This document shows positions 17,338-27,867 of a DNA stretch of 64,000 nt, piece after piece. The notes below the pieces were generated by a model. That model worked only from the letters and a program-made list of their open reading frames with translations. It did not search any database and was not told where the DNA came from. This stretch comes from Haloplanus ruber (GTDB lineage Archaea; Halobacteriota; Halobacteria; Halobacteriales; Haloferacaceae), in contig NZ_JANHDK010000001.1 in assembly GCF_024494725.1 (NCBI RefSeq), positions 620,001 to 684,000 of the forward strand, read 5' to 3'. How positions within the stretch are numbered: the stretch's first letter is position 1; each line of letters starts with the position of its first letter. The translations under genes were made by a program, and so were the position numbers.

Positions 17338-17904
17338 CCAAACAGCGATTTCAGCGCCAGCAGTACCGAACCGAGAGGACGTGAACAGCTGAAACAATGG
17401 CTTGGAGCTGCTGAGCCTGATGCTGAAACCATGAGCGAGGTTCCTGATAAGATCGGTAGTACCACGGCGAATTCACAGCCGTCTTCGTACAGCCTCCGGA
17501 CGCGGACAGGTCCTCGCCAACGCCGCTGTCTCCGGCTGCGATGGCGCATTCGCTCGGCTACGGCATCATTCCGGACGACGGCGGTTTCGCCTCGTGGTTC
17601 GATCCCTCTCCAGTGTGGCACGTCGCTTCGTCGCACGTTCGTCGTCTAAGACGGACTACGACGTGAGTCGTCGTTTCGAAACCATACTCGGGATTCGAGT
17701 TCCGCGAGTTCCTCGGAGCCGCTCCGGGAGCGACTCCCGGATGTCCTCCCTGCGCGCGCTCCGGCCCCTTCGATCCAGGGGTGGTACGGTCCTCACAGCA
17801 CCGCCTGGTCTCGAAAGAGCGGGGAATGGGCGGACCGCCTCGAATTCGTGTAGGGATCGTTTACTAGGCCAAGATTCATACTTTAGCACGGAAAGTCAGG
17901 GAGT
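17254..17904 (+). other. 650-base gap with possible decayed coding sequence
   Basis: No intact gene is supported. One frame from about 17340 reads protein-like (GREQLKQWLGAAEPDAETM, then SEVPDKIGSTTANSQ), and a second frame between 17460 and 17666 reads MAHSLGYGIIPDDGGFASW followed by FDPSPVWHV. A frameshifted remnant of a regulator-like gene would explain the switch, but I recognise no family. The 3' part (17670-17900) shows nothing beyond the region upstream of the kinase. Confidence 0.25.
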
Positions 17905-20007
17905 ATGTCCTTCTCCTTTGGGGTGGCAACGTGGCTCCTGCTGGGAGTTTCTTGCCTCAATCTCGGACTTGCTATTATGGCTGTCCGTCGAAGGGGGGTC
18001 CAAGGCGCGGTGCCGTTCGCTGCGACAATGATCTGCGTCTCGCTGTATGCGTCGGGGAGTGCTGTTCAGGGCGCAAGCACGACTCTCGCGACCTATCGAG
18101 GAGGCCTTTTCGTCAGCTACGTCGGATTAGTCGGGCTACCGCCGACGCAACTGTGGTTCGTCCTCGCGTATGCAGGCCACGAGTCACTGCTCCGTCGACG
18201 GGCCGGCGTTCTACTCCTCGTCGAACCGGCTATCGTCCTCGCACTCGCCGCGACATCGCCGATGCACGACCTATTGTGGACGATTACCGGATTTACCGGT
18301 GCACCTATGGCGTACGTCGACCGTGCGCTCGGGCCGGCGTTCTGGCTCAACATCGTCTACTCGTATGCGTTGCTCTTCGTGAGCTACCTGATTATCATCC
18401 TCGTCGGGATTCGACGGCACCGACGATATCGGATCCAAGTTGGGCTGATATTGTTCGGCGGTCTGGTTCCCCTCCTCGTGAGTTTGTTTTGGGTGTCAGG
18501 TATCTCTCCGCTCGGATCGGTGACGCTCGGTGGATTCAGCGTCGGCCTCCCGAGTTCGATAGACCCGACCCCATTCGCGTTCGGAGTCACGGGTATCACA
18601 TTCGCGGTTGCCCTCTTTCGCTTTGACTTCCTCGAACTCGCACCCGTTGCAAGACACGCGCTCGTCGACGAGATGACCGATCCCATCTTCGTCGTTGACT
18701 TGGATGGCCAAGTCGTCGAAGTGAACGCGGCCGCCGTGGAACTACTGGACACCGAGACGCCGGTCATCGGCCAACCCGCTTCCGATATCGTTCCATCCTA
18801 CGGCTCCACAGCAGAAGACGAGAACGCCCCGGAGGCAGACGTCTCCGTCGAGTCCGCGGATGGGAAGCGGTACTTCGACGTCACCCAGACGGCACTGACC
18901 GATCAGACTGGCGCCGAACTCGGATCGCTCCTCATCTACCGGGACGTGACCGACCGGCACGTGGTCGAAGAACGGTTCCAACGGCTCATCGAGCGGTCGT
19001 CCGATGTCGTGACCGTGATGCAAAAAGACGGAACGGTCACGTACGTCAGCCCGTCGGTCTCGGAGATACTCGGCTACGACCCGGAGGAGATGATCGGTGA
19101 GAACATCATCGACCGAATTCACCCCAATGATCGAGAGGAGATCATCATGGAACTCTCGAGGCACGCGGACGACTACGGCTTCGTCGGTCAGTACGTCGCG
19201 AGATACCGCGATGCCGACGGCAACTGGCGGACGATGGAAGCGCGTGCGACGAACTTGCTCGGCGACCCGTACGTCGAAGGCATCGTCCTCAACTCGCGTG
19301 ACGTGACGAAACAACGGCAGCGAAAACGACAGCTCGAACGCCAGAACGAACGACTCGACCAGTTCGCGAGCATCGTTGCGCACGACCTTCGAAATCCGCT
19401 TAATGTCGCAGCCGGTCGGGCCGAACTTCTCAAACCAGACGTCGACGAGGAAACTGCCGCGGCCATCGACGATATCCAGCGCCAACTCGGCCGAATGGAG
19501 GACATCATCGAGGACTCGCTCACGCTGGCTCGGGCCGGCGAGATAGCCGCCGAGACAGCGGACGTGGACATCGGAACGCTCGCTCGTGACGCCTGGGAAA
19601 ACGTTGCGACCGGTGAGGCGACGCTCGTCGTCGAGACCACCCTCGAACTCGAGGCTGACGGTGATCGCTTGCTCAACGTCTTCGAGAACCTGTACCGAAA
19701 CAGCGTCGAACACAACGACTCGACTGAGATGACCGTCGAAGTCGGTCCCTTATCGGGCGGGCGCGGATTCTATGTCGAGGATACCGGTACCGGAATCCCC
19801 GAACGCGAACGGCAGAACGTTCTCAAACAAGGATACACGACGAGTCAGCAGGGAACGGGGTTCGGCCTCGCAATCGTCCAAGATATCATTAAAGCACACG
19901 GGTGGCAGCTCTCGGTTTCGGAAGGCGAGGAAGGGGGAGCGAGGTTCGAGATCGAATGTAGTGAATCTCTCCCCGAAAAGGAACCCGGCCACGCCACGTC
20001 CGACTAG
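17905..20007 (+). CDS. Sensor histidine kinase: 7TM-PAS-PAS-HisKA-HATPase
   Basis: A 700-residue membrane kinase. Residues 1-220 form seven hydrophobic helices of the histidine-kinase N-terminal 7TM type. PAS domains lie at about 240-345 (DPIFVVDLDGQVVEVNAAAVELLD) and 350-475 (SSDVVTVMQKDGTVTYVSPSVSEILGYDPEEM). The HisKA helix has phospho-acceptor H493 in VAHDLRNPLN. ATP-binding boxes are NVFENLYRNSVEHN (N), VEDTGTGIPE (G1) and QGTGFGLAIVQDI (G2). All catalytic motifs are intact. No response regulator is adjacent, so its partner is elsewhere, as is usual for orphan haloarchaeal kinases. Confidence 0.92.
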   Translation: MSFSFGVATWLLLGVSCLNLGLAIMAVRRRGVQGAVPFAATMICVSLYASGSAVQGASTTLATYRGGLFVSYVGLVGLPPTQLWFVLAYAGHESLLRRRAGVLLLVEPAIVLALAATSPMHDLLWTITGFTGAPMAYVDRALGPAFWLNIVYSYALLFVSYLIIILVGIRRHRRYRIQVGLILFGGLVPLLVSLFWVSGISPLGSVTLGGFSVGLPSSIDPTPFAFGVTGITFAVALFRFDFLELAPVARHALVDEMTDPIFVVDLDGQVVEVNAAAVELLDTETPVIGQPASDIVPSYGSTAEDENAPEADVSVESADGKRYFDVTQTALTDQTGAELGSLLIYRDVTDRHVVEERFQRLIERSSDVVTVMQKDGTVTYVSPSVSEILGYDPEEMIGENIIDRIHPNDREEIIMELSRHADDYGFVGQYVARYRDADGNWRTMEARATNLLGDPYVEGIVLNSRDVTKQRQRKRQLERQNERLDQFASIVAHDLRNPLNVAAGRAELLKPDVDEETAAAIDDIQRQLGRMEDIIEDSLTLARAGEIAAETADVDIGTLARDAWENVATGEATLVVETTLELEADGDRLLNVFENLYRNSVEHNDSTEMTVEVGPLSGGRGFYVEDTGTGIPERERQNVLKQGYTTSQQGTGFGLAIVQDIIKAHGWQLSVSEGEEGGARFEIECSESLPEKEPGHATSD

Positions 20008-20343
20008 CGCGCTGTCACGGTCGTATTCGTCACAGACGGCCGGCAATCTCTCACCCCGCGCTCTGTCTCTGTGCTGTGGCGCCCGACCACCAATTACTGC
20101 CCAGGCGACCGGGTCCGGTGGCCATCAGCCACCCAGTCCACACCACCGTGTCTGTCGTGCCGCCGTCGGCAGAGGCCGAGTAGTTGGCGACGGGGCGGCG
20201 ACACGCGGAGCGCGTATACAGCACCCGCATACGCCGACCAACGACACTCTCCCTCGGAACGCGACAGGCCGGGGGTGGATGCCAACGGCCCCTACCGAAG
20301 CGTACTTACCGACTGTCCGAGCATGGGCTAATCTGACGACTGT
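20008..20343. other. Intergenic region before trkA
   Basis: About 336 bases between the kinase and trkA with no convincing frame or RNA. CGTACTTACC (20301-20310) is a possible TATA element for trkA, placing transcription start about 10-15 bases before its ATG. Confidence 0.5.
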
Positions 20344-21678
20344 ATGCGCGTGATAATCGCCGGTGCCGGCCGGGTCGGAACGAGAGTCGCAGCCGAACTC
20401 GCGAGGAACCACGACGTCGTGATGGTCGACGTAGACGCGGACCGCACCGACGGTCTGGGCTACGAACTGGACGTGCTGACGGTCGTGGGCGACTGTTCGT
20501 CTATCGAGACGCTACGGGAATCGGGGGTCGAAAGCGCCGATCTACTCATCGCAAGCACCGGAAGCGACGAGATCAATCTACTGACCTGTGAGACCGCGAA
20601 ATCCTTGGCGGATGTCACGACCGTCGCACGGGTAAAGGGGTTGAAATACATCGACACGTGGGACCGAGCGGAGGACGTGTTCGGTGTCGACTTCATGGTC
20701 GGGACGAATCTGTTGACAATCGGGGCAGCGGTCGGCGGGACGGGACTGGAGGCAGCGCAGGACTTCGACGTCTTCGCCGGCGGAACGGTCCAGATGGCCG
20801 AGTTCAACGTCGAATCGGGCGGCGCTATCGTCGGCAAGACGATCAGCGAGGCTGATCAGTTCGAATCGCTGACCTTCGCTGCGATCCTGCGGGGGGGAAC
20901 GACCATCGTCCCGCGTGGCTCGACCCGAATCGAGGCGGACGACGATATCATCGTCATCGGGAAACCCGCATCCGTTCACGCCTTCGGCGCCAAACTCGGG
21001 CACGCCGAATCACCGACGAGAAACGTGCTGATCGTCGGAGGTAGCGATATCGGCTATCACACCGCTCGGCTCCTGGAGGAGCGTGGCCTGCGCCCCCATC
21101 TCCTCGAAGCCGACCCCGACCGGGCACGCGCACTGTCGGAGCGTCTTTCGGTGACGACCGTCCGCAACAAGGACCCGACTGTTCGTGACTTCCTCGACGA
21201 CGAACGGATCGAAGACATCGACGTCGTCGTCGCCGCACTCGACAGGAACAGCGAAGCGAATCTTCTCTCGGCGTTGCGGGCCAAACAGGTGGGCATCGAC
21301 CGGTCAGTCGCAATCGTCGACCACGGCGAATACGTCGAACTGTTCGAGGATGCTGGCGTCGATGTCGCGGTAAATCCACGGCGGGCAACCGCGGAGGAAA
21401 TCGTCGAGTTCGCCCGCGATCAAGACACACAGAGCGTCGACCTCCTCGAACACGAGCAGGTAGAGGTGATCGAAATCCGGATCGACGAGGAGAGCATTCT
21501 CACCGGGCGTCCAATCGAGGAGGCTATCGGTGACCTCCCGGACGGCGTCGTGGTCGGTGCGATCACCCGCAACGGGAGCTTCCTGATGCCCCGCGGTGAT
21601 ACCGTCGTCGAATCGGGGGACCATGCCGTCGTTCTCGCCGACAGTGACGTAGCCGAAGCGACGATCAACCTCCTATGA
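20344..21678 (+). CDS. trkA: Trk potassium uptake regulatory protein TrkA (two RCK domains)
   Basis: A 444-residue cytoplasmic protein with two TrkA_N/TrkA_C units. The first Rossmann loop is IIAGAGRVGTRVAAELA (residues 4-20); the second is LIVGGSDIGYHTARLLEE (about 227-244), where the GxGxxG loop is altered, as often in the second RCK. Each is followed by a TrkA_C domain (GGAIVGKTISEADQF; EESILTGRPIEEAIGDL). TrkA binds NAD(H)/ATP and gates the TrkH channel encoded 73 bases downstream. Potassium uptake is central for a salt-in halophile. Confidence 0.95.
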   Translation: MRVIIAGAGRVGTRVAAELARNHDVVMVDVDADRTDGLGYELDVLTVVGDCSSIETLRESGVESADLLIASTGSDEINLLTCETAKSLADVTTVARVKGLKYIDTWDRAEDVFGVDFMVGTNLLTIGAAVGGTGLEAAQDFDVFAGGTVQMAEFNVESGGAIVGKTISEADQFESLTFAAILRGGTTIVPRGSTRIEADDDIIVIGKPASVHAFGAKLGHAESPTRNVLIVGGSDIGYHTARLLEERGLRPHLLEADPDRARALSERLSVTTVRNKDPTVRDFLDDERIEDIDVVVAALDRNSEANLLSALRAKQVGIDRSVAIVDHGEYVELFEDAGVDVAVNPRRATAEEIVEFARDQDTQSVDLLEHEQVEVIEIRIDEESILTGRPIEEAIGDLPDGVVVGAITRNGSFLMPRGDTVVESGDHAVVLADSDVAEATINLL

Positions 21679-21751
21679 GACCGCGTGACGACGAACGCTC
21701 CCGGACGATGCGGTCCCGACGCTCGCGTCGTCTGGAACGGAGTGTCGGTGC

Positions 21752-23323
21752 ATGCGCGTGAGCGTCAACTGGCGACAGAGCTGTGCGTACGTGGGCACGC
21801 TGCTCAAGTATCTCGCCGTGACGATGCTCGTCCCACTGACCGTCGCCGTCGTCTACGGTGACGACCAGTTCGTCTTTCTGGCATCGATGGTGATCACTGC
21901 CGGGATCGGTCTGGCGCTCGAACGACTCGAGGACGGAGCCGACCTCGGACTCGAAGAGGCGTTCCTGTTCGTGACGCTTGCCTGGGTTGGGGTCTCCGTG
22001 GGCGGGACAGTGCCGTATCTACTGGCGGGGTTCGACACGGCGTCGACCGTCGGCCTCTCGCTGGACTCGCCGGCTGCACTGGGGAACTCACTCGTCAACG
22101 CACTGTTCGAGTCGACGTCGGGATACACGACGACGGGGGCGACGGTCCTCGAGGAGATATCCTTCGAGCGTCACTCCCACGCCCTGCTGATGTATCGGCA
22201 ACTGACGCAGTGGCTCGGCGGGATGGGTATCATCGTGCTCATGGTCGCGATTCTGCCCGAACTCGCGGTCAACGGTGCTCAGTTGATCGACGCGGAGGCG
22301 CCAGGACCGGAACTGAAGAAGCTCACCCCCCAGATCGCCGAGACGGCACGCATCCTGTGGCTGGTCTACGCCGAGTTCACCGCGTTGTTCATCTGTCTGC
22401 TGTACGCGCTCCACCTTCTCGGTGTTGCCCCCAACATGGATCTGTACAACGCGATTGCACACGGGTTCACGACGCTCCCGACCGGCGGATTCTCGCCCGA
22501 GGCAAACAGTATCGCAGCCTTCTCGCCGGCGGTCCAGTGGCTCGTCATTCCCTTTATTATCGTCGCAGGGACGAACTTCGCGCTCTTCTATTTCGTTCTG
22601 CAACGGAAGTTTGCGGAGGTGTTCCGGAACCGAGAGTTGCAGGGATACGTCGGCGCAATCGTCGGCATCACACTGTTGCTCTGGGCGATGCTGTTCACCG
22701 GGGCCGCCCCCGCACTCGGCGGGCTGGGTGGCACCACTCAGGGTGTCGCCGAGAACTCGCTCCGGCAAGCGCTGTTCCAGACCGTGACGCTACTCAATTC
22801 CACGGGCTACGCGACGAGTGATTTCGCTCAGTGGAGCGAGTGGACACAGGTACTCCTGTTGGCCGTCATGTTTATCGGCGGGTCCGCCGGGTCGACCGGC
22901 GGCGGCGTCAAGGTCATCCGGTGGCTGGTCATTCTCAAGGCCGCGCGACGCCAACTGTCGGCGACGGTGTATCCCGACGTGGTGGAACCAGTACGGCTCG
23001 GTGGACAGGTCATCGACGAAGACGTCGTCAGCGGTATCTTTGGATTCACGTTCCTCTATCTGTTCATCTTCGCCGTATCGGCGGTGATCATCGCCCTCGA
23101 TACGGGGCGTGTCGGACTCCAACTGACGACCATCGAGGCGCTCAGCGCGAGTATCGCGACCATCGGGAACATCGGCCCCGGATTCGGGATGCTCGGCCCG
23201 TTCGGCAGTTACCTCCAGTTTCCCGCGACGTCGAAGGTTCTCATGATCGTGCTGATGTGGCTCGGACGACTCGAAGTGGTGCCGGTGCTGGTGCTGTTCA
23301 CCCGCTCGTTCTGGGAGTGGTAA
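21752..23323 (+). CDS. trkH: TrkH-family potassium uptake channel
   Basis: A 523-residue membrane protein with the fourfold M1-P-M2 layout of TrkH/KtrB. Pore-loop sequences are recognisable: STSGYTTTGATVLEE, FTTLPTGGFSPEANS, LLNSTGYATSDFAQWS and SIATIGNIGPGFG, each with the central glycine of the selectivity filter, followed by the GGSAGSTGGGVKVIR loop. It works with TrkA just upstream; 73-base gap, same strand. Confidence 0.95.
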   Translation: MRVSVNWRQSCAYVGTLLKYLAVTMLVPLTVAVVYGDDQFVFLASMVITAGIGLALERLEDGADLGLEEAFLFVTLAWVGVSVGGTVPYLLAGFDTASTVGLSLDSPAALGNSLVNALFESTSGYTTTGATVLEEISFERHSHALLMYRQLTQWLGGMGIIVLMVAILPELAVNGAQLIDAEAPGPELKKLTPQIAETARILWLVYAEFTALFICLLYALHLLGVAPNMDLYNAIAHGFTTLPTGGFSPEANSIAAFSPAVQWLVIPFIIVAGTNFALFYFVLQRKFAEVFRNRELQGYVGAIVGITLLLWAMLFTGAAPALGGLGGTTQGVAENSLRQALFQTVTLLNSTGYATSDFAQWSEWTQVLLLAVMFIGGSAGSTGGGVKVIRWLVILKAARRQLSATVYPDVVEPVRLGGQVIDEDVVSGIFGFTFLYLFIFAVSAVIIALDTGRVGLQLTTIEALSASIATIGNIGPGFGMLGPFGSYLQFPATSKVLMIVLMWLGRLEVVPVLVLFTRSFWEW

Positions 23324-23650
23324 CGCCACACGACGGCTCCGGCATCTGCCGTCGGTCTCCGATATCGGCCGCGTCCCAGAAGACATCGGCGTGAAGCCGC
23401 CGACGCCGACGCGCAACCGGGAGCAAGCGTCGTCGGGCCGACCCACCGACCTGTCGTCGCGTTCGTCTCCCTGATCGACACAGCCATCGGGACTAGAGAC
23501 TCGGGAGAGCACCGACCGCCTCTCTCTCCGGCGAGCACGAAAGCGGCGCTGTGACACCCTCACAGACGCGGAACTTGTCGAACGAGAGAAGGCTAAAATC
23601 AGTTGTTGACCGTGCCACGAACTTTTGCGATCCGGCGGAGATGGTGACAT
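23324..23650. other. Intergenic region before lipoprotein gene
   Basis: 327 bases with no gene seen. CGAACTTTTGCG at about 23615-23627 is positioned like a TATA element for a leaderless start at 23651. Confidence 0.4.
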
Positions 23651-24199
23651 ATGAACCGCCGTCAGTTACTGGGGGCGAGCGCGCTTGCGTTAGCCGTTCC
23701 GCTCGGTGGCTGTGCGTCATCCGGAGAACCGGCGGCCAACTCGGCGTTTTCACTCACGCGGACGGGAGACATCCCAGTTGCAAAGCACACACGCGAGTTC
23801 GTCCGCTCGTACCCCGGTCAAGCGCCCGGTACGGAGGTCGTTTTGGGCGAGACGTCGAGGCCCGTGAGTGTTCATGGGGTAGAGATATACAACGATTCCG
23901 AGGATGCGGTGAGTGTTTCGCTAACCGTCGACCTGGGGTCGAACGAACGGGCGCTGGTATGCGAGGGAACGGGAACGATTTCGCCCGGAGGCTACATCGC
24001 ACTCGCGCTCTCCCGTCCCGCGACGTACACCACCAGACTCGCGGTGAGTGGGGCGGACGGCGACCTTCGGAAAGCCTTCGACGTGCCCCGGAGCGCGTGG
24101 AACGCAAAATCGGGCGGTGACGAAGGACTCAGTCCGGAACACAACGTCCACATTCGACGGGACGAAATCGAGGTGCGGTTCGTCGGGGAGGGGAGGTAA
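23651..24199 (+). CDS. Tat-type lipoprotein of unknown function
   Basis: A 182-residue protein with RR at 3-4, a short hydrophobic segment and lipobox LGGC with lipid-anchoring C21. The mature part has beta-rich character (VHGVEIYNDSEDAVSVSLTVDLG; GGYIALALSRPATYTTRLAVSG), suggesting an immunoglobulin-like or DUF-type surface domain. I recognise no family. Stand-alone gene between trkH and a histidine kinase. Confidence 0.75.
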   Translation: MNRRQLLGASALALAVPLGGCASSGEPAANSAFSLTRTGDIPVAKHTREFVRSYPGQAPGTEVVLGETSRPVSVHGVEIYNDSEDAVSVSLTVDLGSNERALVCEGTGTISPGGYIALALSRPATYTTRLAVSGADGDLRKAFDVPRSAWNAKSGGDEGLSPEHNVHIRRDEIEVRFVGEGR

Positions 24200-24413
24200 A
24201 GAGAGGAGCAAATGGACGCCATCGATCCCTGAAGCACTCACCCGTTCGTGTGCGCTTCCACTCGCCCGGGACGGACGCGGGTTCCCATCCCGTGAGAATA
24301 CGCTAGCACCACTTTAGTAGCGCTCTTGTACTCTTGACTGCGGACGTGACCGCAGTGGGACGGTTTTCCTGCCGTGACGGGGATCCGATAACAGAGACAC
24401 ACCGAAGAAATAG

Positions 24414-26993
24414 ATGGCACAGATCATACTCGGGACGTTGCACGGTCTCTACGTGGCGGTCTTCAGCCTCGCTGGTCTCATCTGTCTCGGTGCGCTACTC
24501 GGCGTTCGGACGCTCTCTCACCCCGACATCCGTCGTGGAGTCGCCGGACTGTTCCTGTTGAACGGGGTCTGGGCGCTCCTGATGGCGGCCCGACTCCTGT
24601 TGCCGGCGCTGTCGAGCAAACGTATCGTATATCTCATCGGACTGATCGCCGGCATCGCCACCGTCTTCGCGTGGCTCTACTTCGCTTCGGCCTACAGTGG
24701 CCGGCAGTACCACCGATCACGGTCCCTGCGACTCCTCGCTGTCAGCGTCTTCGCCGCGATTGTACTGATGAAGGTGACCAACCCGATCCACGGAGCGTAC
24801 ATGCAGATGCGAATCGTCGCGGACCCGTTCCACCACGCCCGCGTCACGCACTTCGCCCCCCACTGGCTGGTGACTGGGTTCTCGTACACCGCGTCCGGGA
24901 TGGGATTTTGGTTTCTCTTCGATTCGTTTGCCGACGCCGAGACGCGTCCGACGGCGCTGTATCTGCTCGTCTCGGTCACGGCACTCCCGCTTGTTCCGTA
25001 CATCGCCGCCTACTACGACCAGGGGCCGGTACTCCTGTTGAACTACGAACCGATTGGTGTCGCTCTCTTCGCACTCGGTGTGTTCTGGTACGCGCGCGGC
25101 GAGTTCACCCGCCTCAGCAATCCCGATCAGTCGTCTATCGCCGAGAGCATCTCCGAGGGGGCGCTCATCCTGGACGATCACGGGACGGTCGTCAACTACA
25201 ACGACAGCGCGGCCTCCATCCTCGAAAACGAGCCTATTCAGGGCCGACCCCTCACCACCGCCGACCCCGAACTGGCGAACCTAGGTAGCGGTGAAAAGAC
25301 CGTCATCTCCCGGTCGCTCGGTGACCAGCGTGCCAAGTTCGAGGGCCACCGGGTCGACATCAAGGCCGAGACCGCCTCGGAAGCGATCACGCTCACCGAC
25401 GTGACTCAGATTGTCCACCTCGAAGAGGTCGCCCGGCTGTTTCGTGAACTCAACAAGGTGCTCGTCCAGAACGGGGATCCAGACGAGTTCACGACGCTCG
25501 TTCCGGAGAAGTTGTCGACCATCGACGCGTACCGGGTGGCTTGGCTGTACGCGGTGGCGGACGACGAGACTGGCTACGTCGCCGGGCACCCGGACGGGTA
25601 CGTCCACCGGCAGCGCAGCGACATCGACGACCCCGATCCAGTGTGCAGAGCGGCCGACGCCGGCGCCGACGAAGTCCACGTCGTCGACGTCGACCCGGAC
25701 CGCGATGACGGCTGGGAAGCGGCTGCTGCCGACCGAGGGATCACCGCGTGTCTGGCAGTCCCGTTGCGCTTCCCGACCGGCCGGGCGTACGTTCTCGGCG
25801 TCTACACGACTGCGCTGGACGGCTTCAGCGAAGCCGAGATCGAGTTGTTCCGGGACATTTCCGAAGCAATTCCGAACACGGTCGCCGCCATCACGGCGCA
25901 TCGAGAGGCAAAGGAGTATCAAAAGGCAGTCGAACACGCCGGATACGCAATCTTCATCACCGACGCCGACGGCGTGATCCGCCACGTCAACCCGGCGTTC
26001 GAGGAGATCACCGGCTACTCCGCCGAGGAGGCCATCGGGCAGACGCCGCGTATTCTCAAGTCCGGTGAGATGGACGAGGGGTACTACGAACGGCTCTGGA
26101 ACACCGTGCTCGCGGGCGAGGTATTCTCCGAGCAGATCGTCAACAAGACCAAAAGCGGGGATCGGTATCTCGCCCGCCAGACGGCTGCACCGGTCACCGA
26201 CGAGCACGGAGCGCCGGTCGCGTTCGTTGCCATTCAGGTAGAACTGACGGAGGATCTCGTCCGCGAGCAGCGTCTGTCGGTGTTGAACCGGCTGCTCAGA
26301 CACAACCTCCGGAACAAACTGAACGTCATCTCGCTCCAGATGACGCGACTCGAAGACCTCTACCAGTCCTCTGTCGACGACGACGAGCGGGAAGCACAGA
26401 CCCGCCAGGTCGCCCAGGCAGTCCAGGGCGTGACCGAGACGATCATCGCTCGATCCGAGAAGGCACACGAGATCGAGCAGATCTTTGATCGCCTCGATGC
26501 GACGGGCGGGCGGCTACCGTTGGGGTCGGCCACGACGTCGATCCGACAAGCGCTCGCTGACATCGAGGCGACCACGACACTCGATGTCGACGAGCGTCTC
26601 GCCGGCTACGAGGTCACCCACGAGATACTGACGATCCTCGACGAACTGATCGCGAACGCCGTCAAGCACAACACGAATCCGGATCCGGCAGTACACATCG
26701 ATGTCACGCTCAGCGACGAGGGCGAGGTTCAGTTCTCGGTGCGCGACAACGGTCCCGGGCTGTCCGCCCAAGAACAACACATTCTGACCACAGGTGAGGA
26801 AACACAACTCACCCACAGCAGCGGGCTCGGTCTCTGGAAGGTGACCTGGATCGTGACGTACTGTGGCGGGATGGTGACGGCCGACGTCGACGACCACGGG
26901 ACGACAATCGACGTCTTCGTCCCGGCGTGGCCCGCCGACAGCGCCCAGGATCGCTCGAAGGAGAGTGCCCCAGCCAACGGAGGCCGGGGCTGA
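24414..26993 (+). CDS. Sensor histidine kinase: 7TM-PAS-GAF-PAS-HATPase
   Basis: An 859-residue kinase. An N-terminal 7TM region (about 1-225) is followed by a short PAS (about 240-325, EGALILDDHGTVVNYND), a GAF domain (about 345-500, RGITACLAVPLRFPTGRAYVLGVY), and a PAS/PAC unit (about 505-620, AGYAIFITDADGVIRHVNPAFEEITGYSAEEA). The dimerisation helix has H630 in RLLRHNLRNKLNV, and the ATPase boxes are ILDELIANAVKHN, VRDNGPGLSAQE and THSSGLGLWKVTWIV. It shares the RHNLRN motif with the kinase at 43288, so the two belong to the same HisKA subtype. No receiver is adjacent. Confidence 0.92.
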   Translation: MAQIILGTLHGLYVAVFSLAGLICLGALLGVRTLSHPDIRRGVAGLFLLNGVWALLMAARLLLPALSSKRIVYLIGLIAGIATVFAWLYFASAYSGRQYHRSRSLRLLAVSVFAAIVLMKVTNPIHGAYMQMRIVADPFHHARVTHFAPHWLVTGFSYTASGMGFWFLFDSFADAETRPTALYLLVSVTALPLVPYIAAYYDQGPVLLLNYEPIGVALFALGVFWYARGEFTRLSNPDQSSIAESISEGALILDDHGTVVNYNDSAASILENEPIQGRPLTTADPELANLGSGEKTVISRSLGDQRAKFEGHRVDIKAETASEAITLTDVTQIVHLEEVARLFRELNKVLVQNGDPDEFTTLVPEKLSTIDAYRVAWLYAVADDETGYVAGHPDGYVHRQRSDIDDPDPVCRAADAGADEVHVVDVDPDRDDGWEAAAADRGITACLAVPLRFPTGRAYVLGVYTTALDGFSEAEIELFRDISEAIPNTVAAITAHREAKEYQKAVEHAGYAIFITDADGVIRHVNPAFEEITGYSAEEAIGQTPRILKSGEMDEGYYERLWNTVLAGEVFSEQIVNKTKSGDRYLARQTAAPVTDEHGAPVAFVAIQVELTEDLVREQRLSVLNRLLRHNLRNKLNVISLQMTRLEDLYQSSVDDDEREAQTRQVAQAVQGVTETIIARSEKAHEIEQIFDRLDATGGRLPLGSATTSIRQALADIEATTTLDVDERLAGYEVTHEILTILDELIANAVKHNTNPDPAVHIDVTLSDEGEVQFSVRDNGPGLSAQEQHILTTGEETQLTHSSGLGLWKVTWIVTYCGGMVTADVDDHGTTIDVFVPAWPADSAQDRSKESAPANGGRG

Positions 26994-27148
26994 ACCCGCA
27001 CGGGTGACACCGACCCCCGGGAACCAGCGGTTCTCGGCGTGAACCTGACCGCGGGTTCGTTCCGTCGGTGGCGGACCGGTATTCCCTCGTCGGTGGCTAC
27101 GTCCGCGGTACGGAAAAGCTATTTTCGAGTGGCATGGGACGTGATGGT

Positions 27149-27640
27149 ATGGATGGGACGGGGACTGCCGAACGAATCTTCACTGCGCCCGACGCTGGCG
27201 CCCCGATGGAGACACGCAGCGAAGTCGAAGCCGTCGCGGGGCGTGGCCTTCGGGGTGACCGGTACTTTAGCGAAAACGAAACCGGGACGTTCGTCTCTTG
27301 GGAGCAGAGCGAAGCCCGGGACGACGGCTACGACCTGACGCTCATCGAAGCGGAAGCCATCGACGCGATCGCCCGCGACGCCGATATCGAACTCGACTCC
27401 GGCGAACACCGTCGGAACGTCGTCACCCGGGACGCCGCACTCAATCACCTCGTCGACACGCGATTTCGCGTCGGCGACGCTATCTGTCGAGGGGACCGTC
27501 TCTGCGAACCGTGTCACTACCTACAGGACCTCGTCGGCGCGGACGTCCTCGACGCGCTCGCCCACCGTGGCGGGCTTCGAGCGGATATCCTCGTAAGCGG
27601 GACCATTCGTCCGGGTGACACCGTCGAACCGCTCGAATGA
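27149..27640 (+). CDS. MOSC-domain protein
   Basis: A 163-residue protein from MDGTGTAERIF. MOSC features are EAVAGRGLRGDRYF near the start, LTLIEAEAIDAI, HRRNVVTRD, DTRFRVGDA and the cysteine motif CEPCHYLQ near the C-terminus, the cysteine used by MOSC/YiiM-like proteins to handle sulfur or molybdenum-cofactor ligands. An ATG at 27134 is also in frame. The AT-rich box AGCTATTTT at about 27117-27125 lies about 27 bases before 27149, which favours the later start. Likely activity involves sulfur transfer or detoxification of N-hydroxylated compounds. Confidence 0.85.
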   Translation: MDGTGTAERIFTAPDAGAPMETRSEVEAVAGRGLRGDRYFSENETGTFVSWEQSEARDDGYDLTLIEAEAIDAIARDADIELDSGEHRRNVVTRDAALNHLVDTRFRVGDAICRGDRLCEPCHYLQDLVGADVLDALAHRGGLRADILVSGTIRPGDTVEPLE

Positions 27641-27867
27641 CGCTCCGTATCGAGCCATCGGAGAACTTACTCGACGTTGTGCCCGATGATGGCGACGACG
27701 GGGCGGAGAGCGGAATCGAGTCGGCGGCGAGAAACCCCGCCTCCATTGTGGGGCGTCCGCTGTCCCATCTCCACCGACACGGAGTGTTCCGAAGGTCACC
27801 CCGTTCGTTGGTGTGACAACCGCCTGCCGGCCAACAGTTACGTACGTACAACCCACTCACCGACAGT

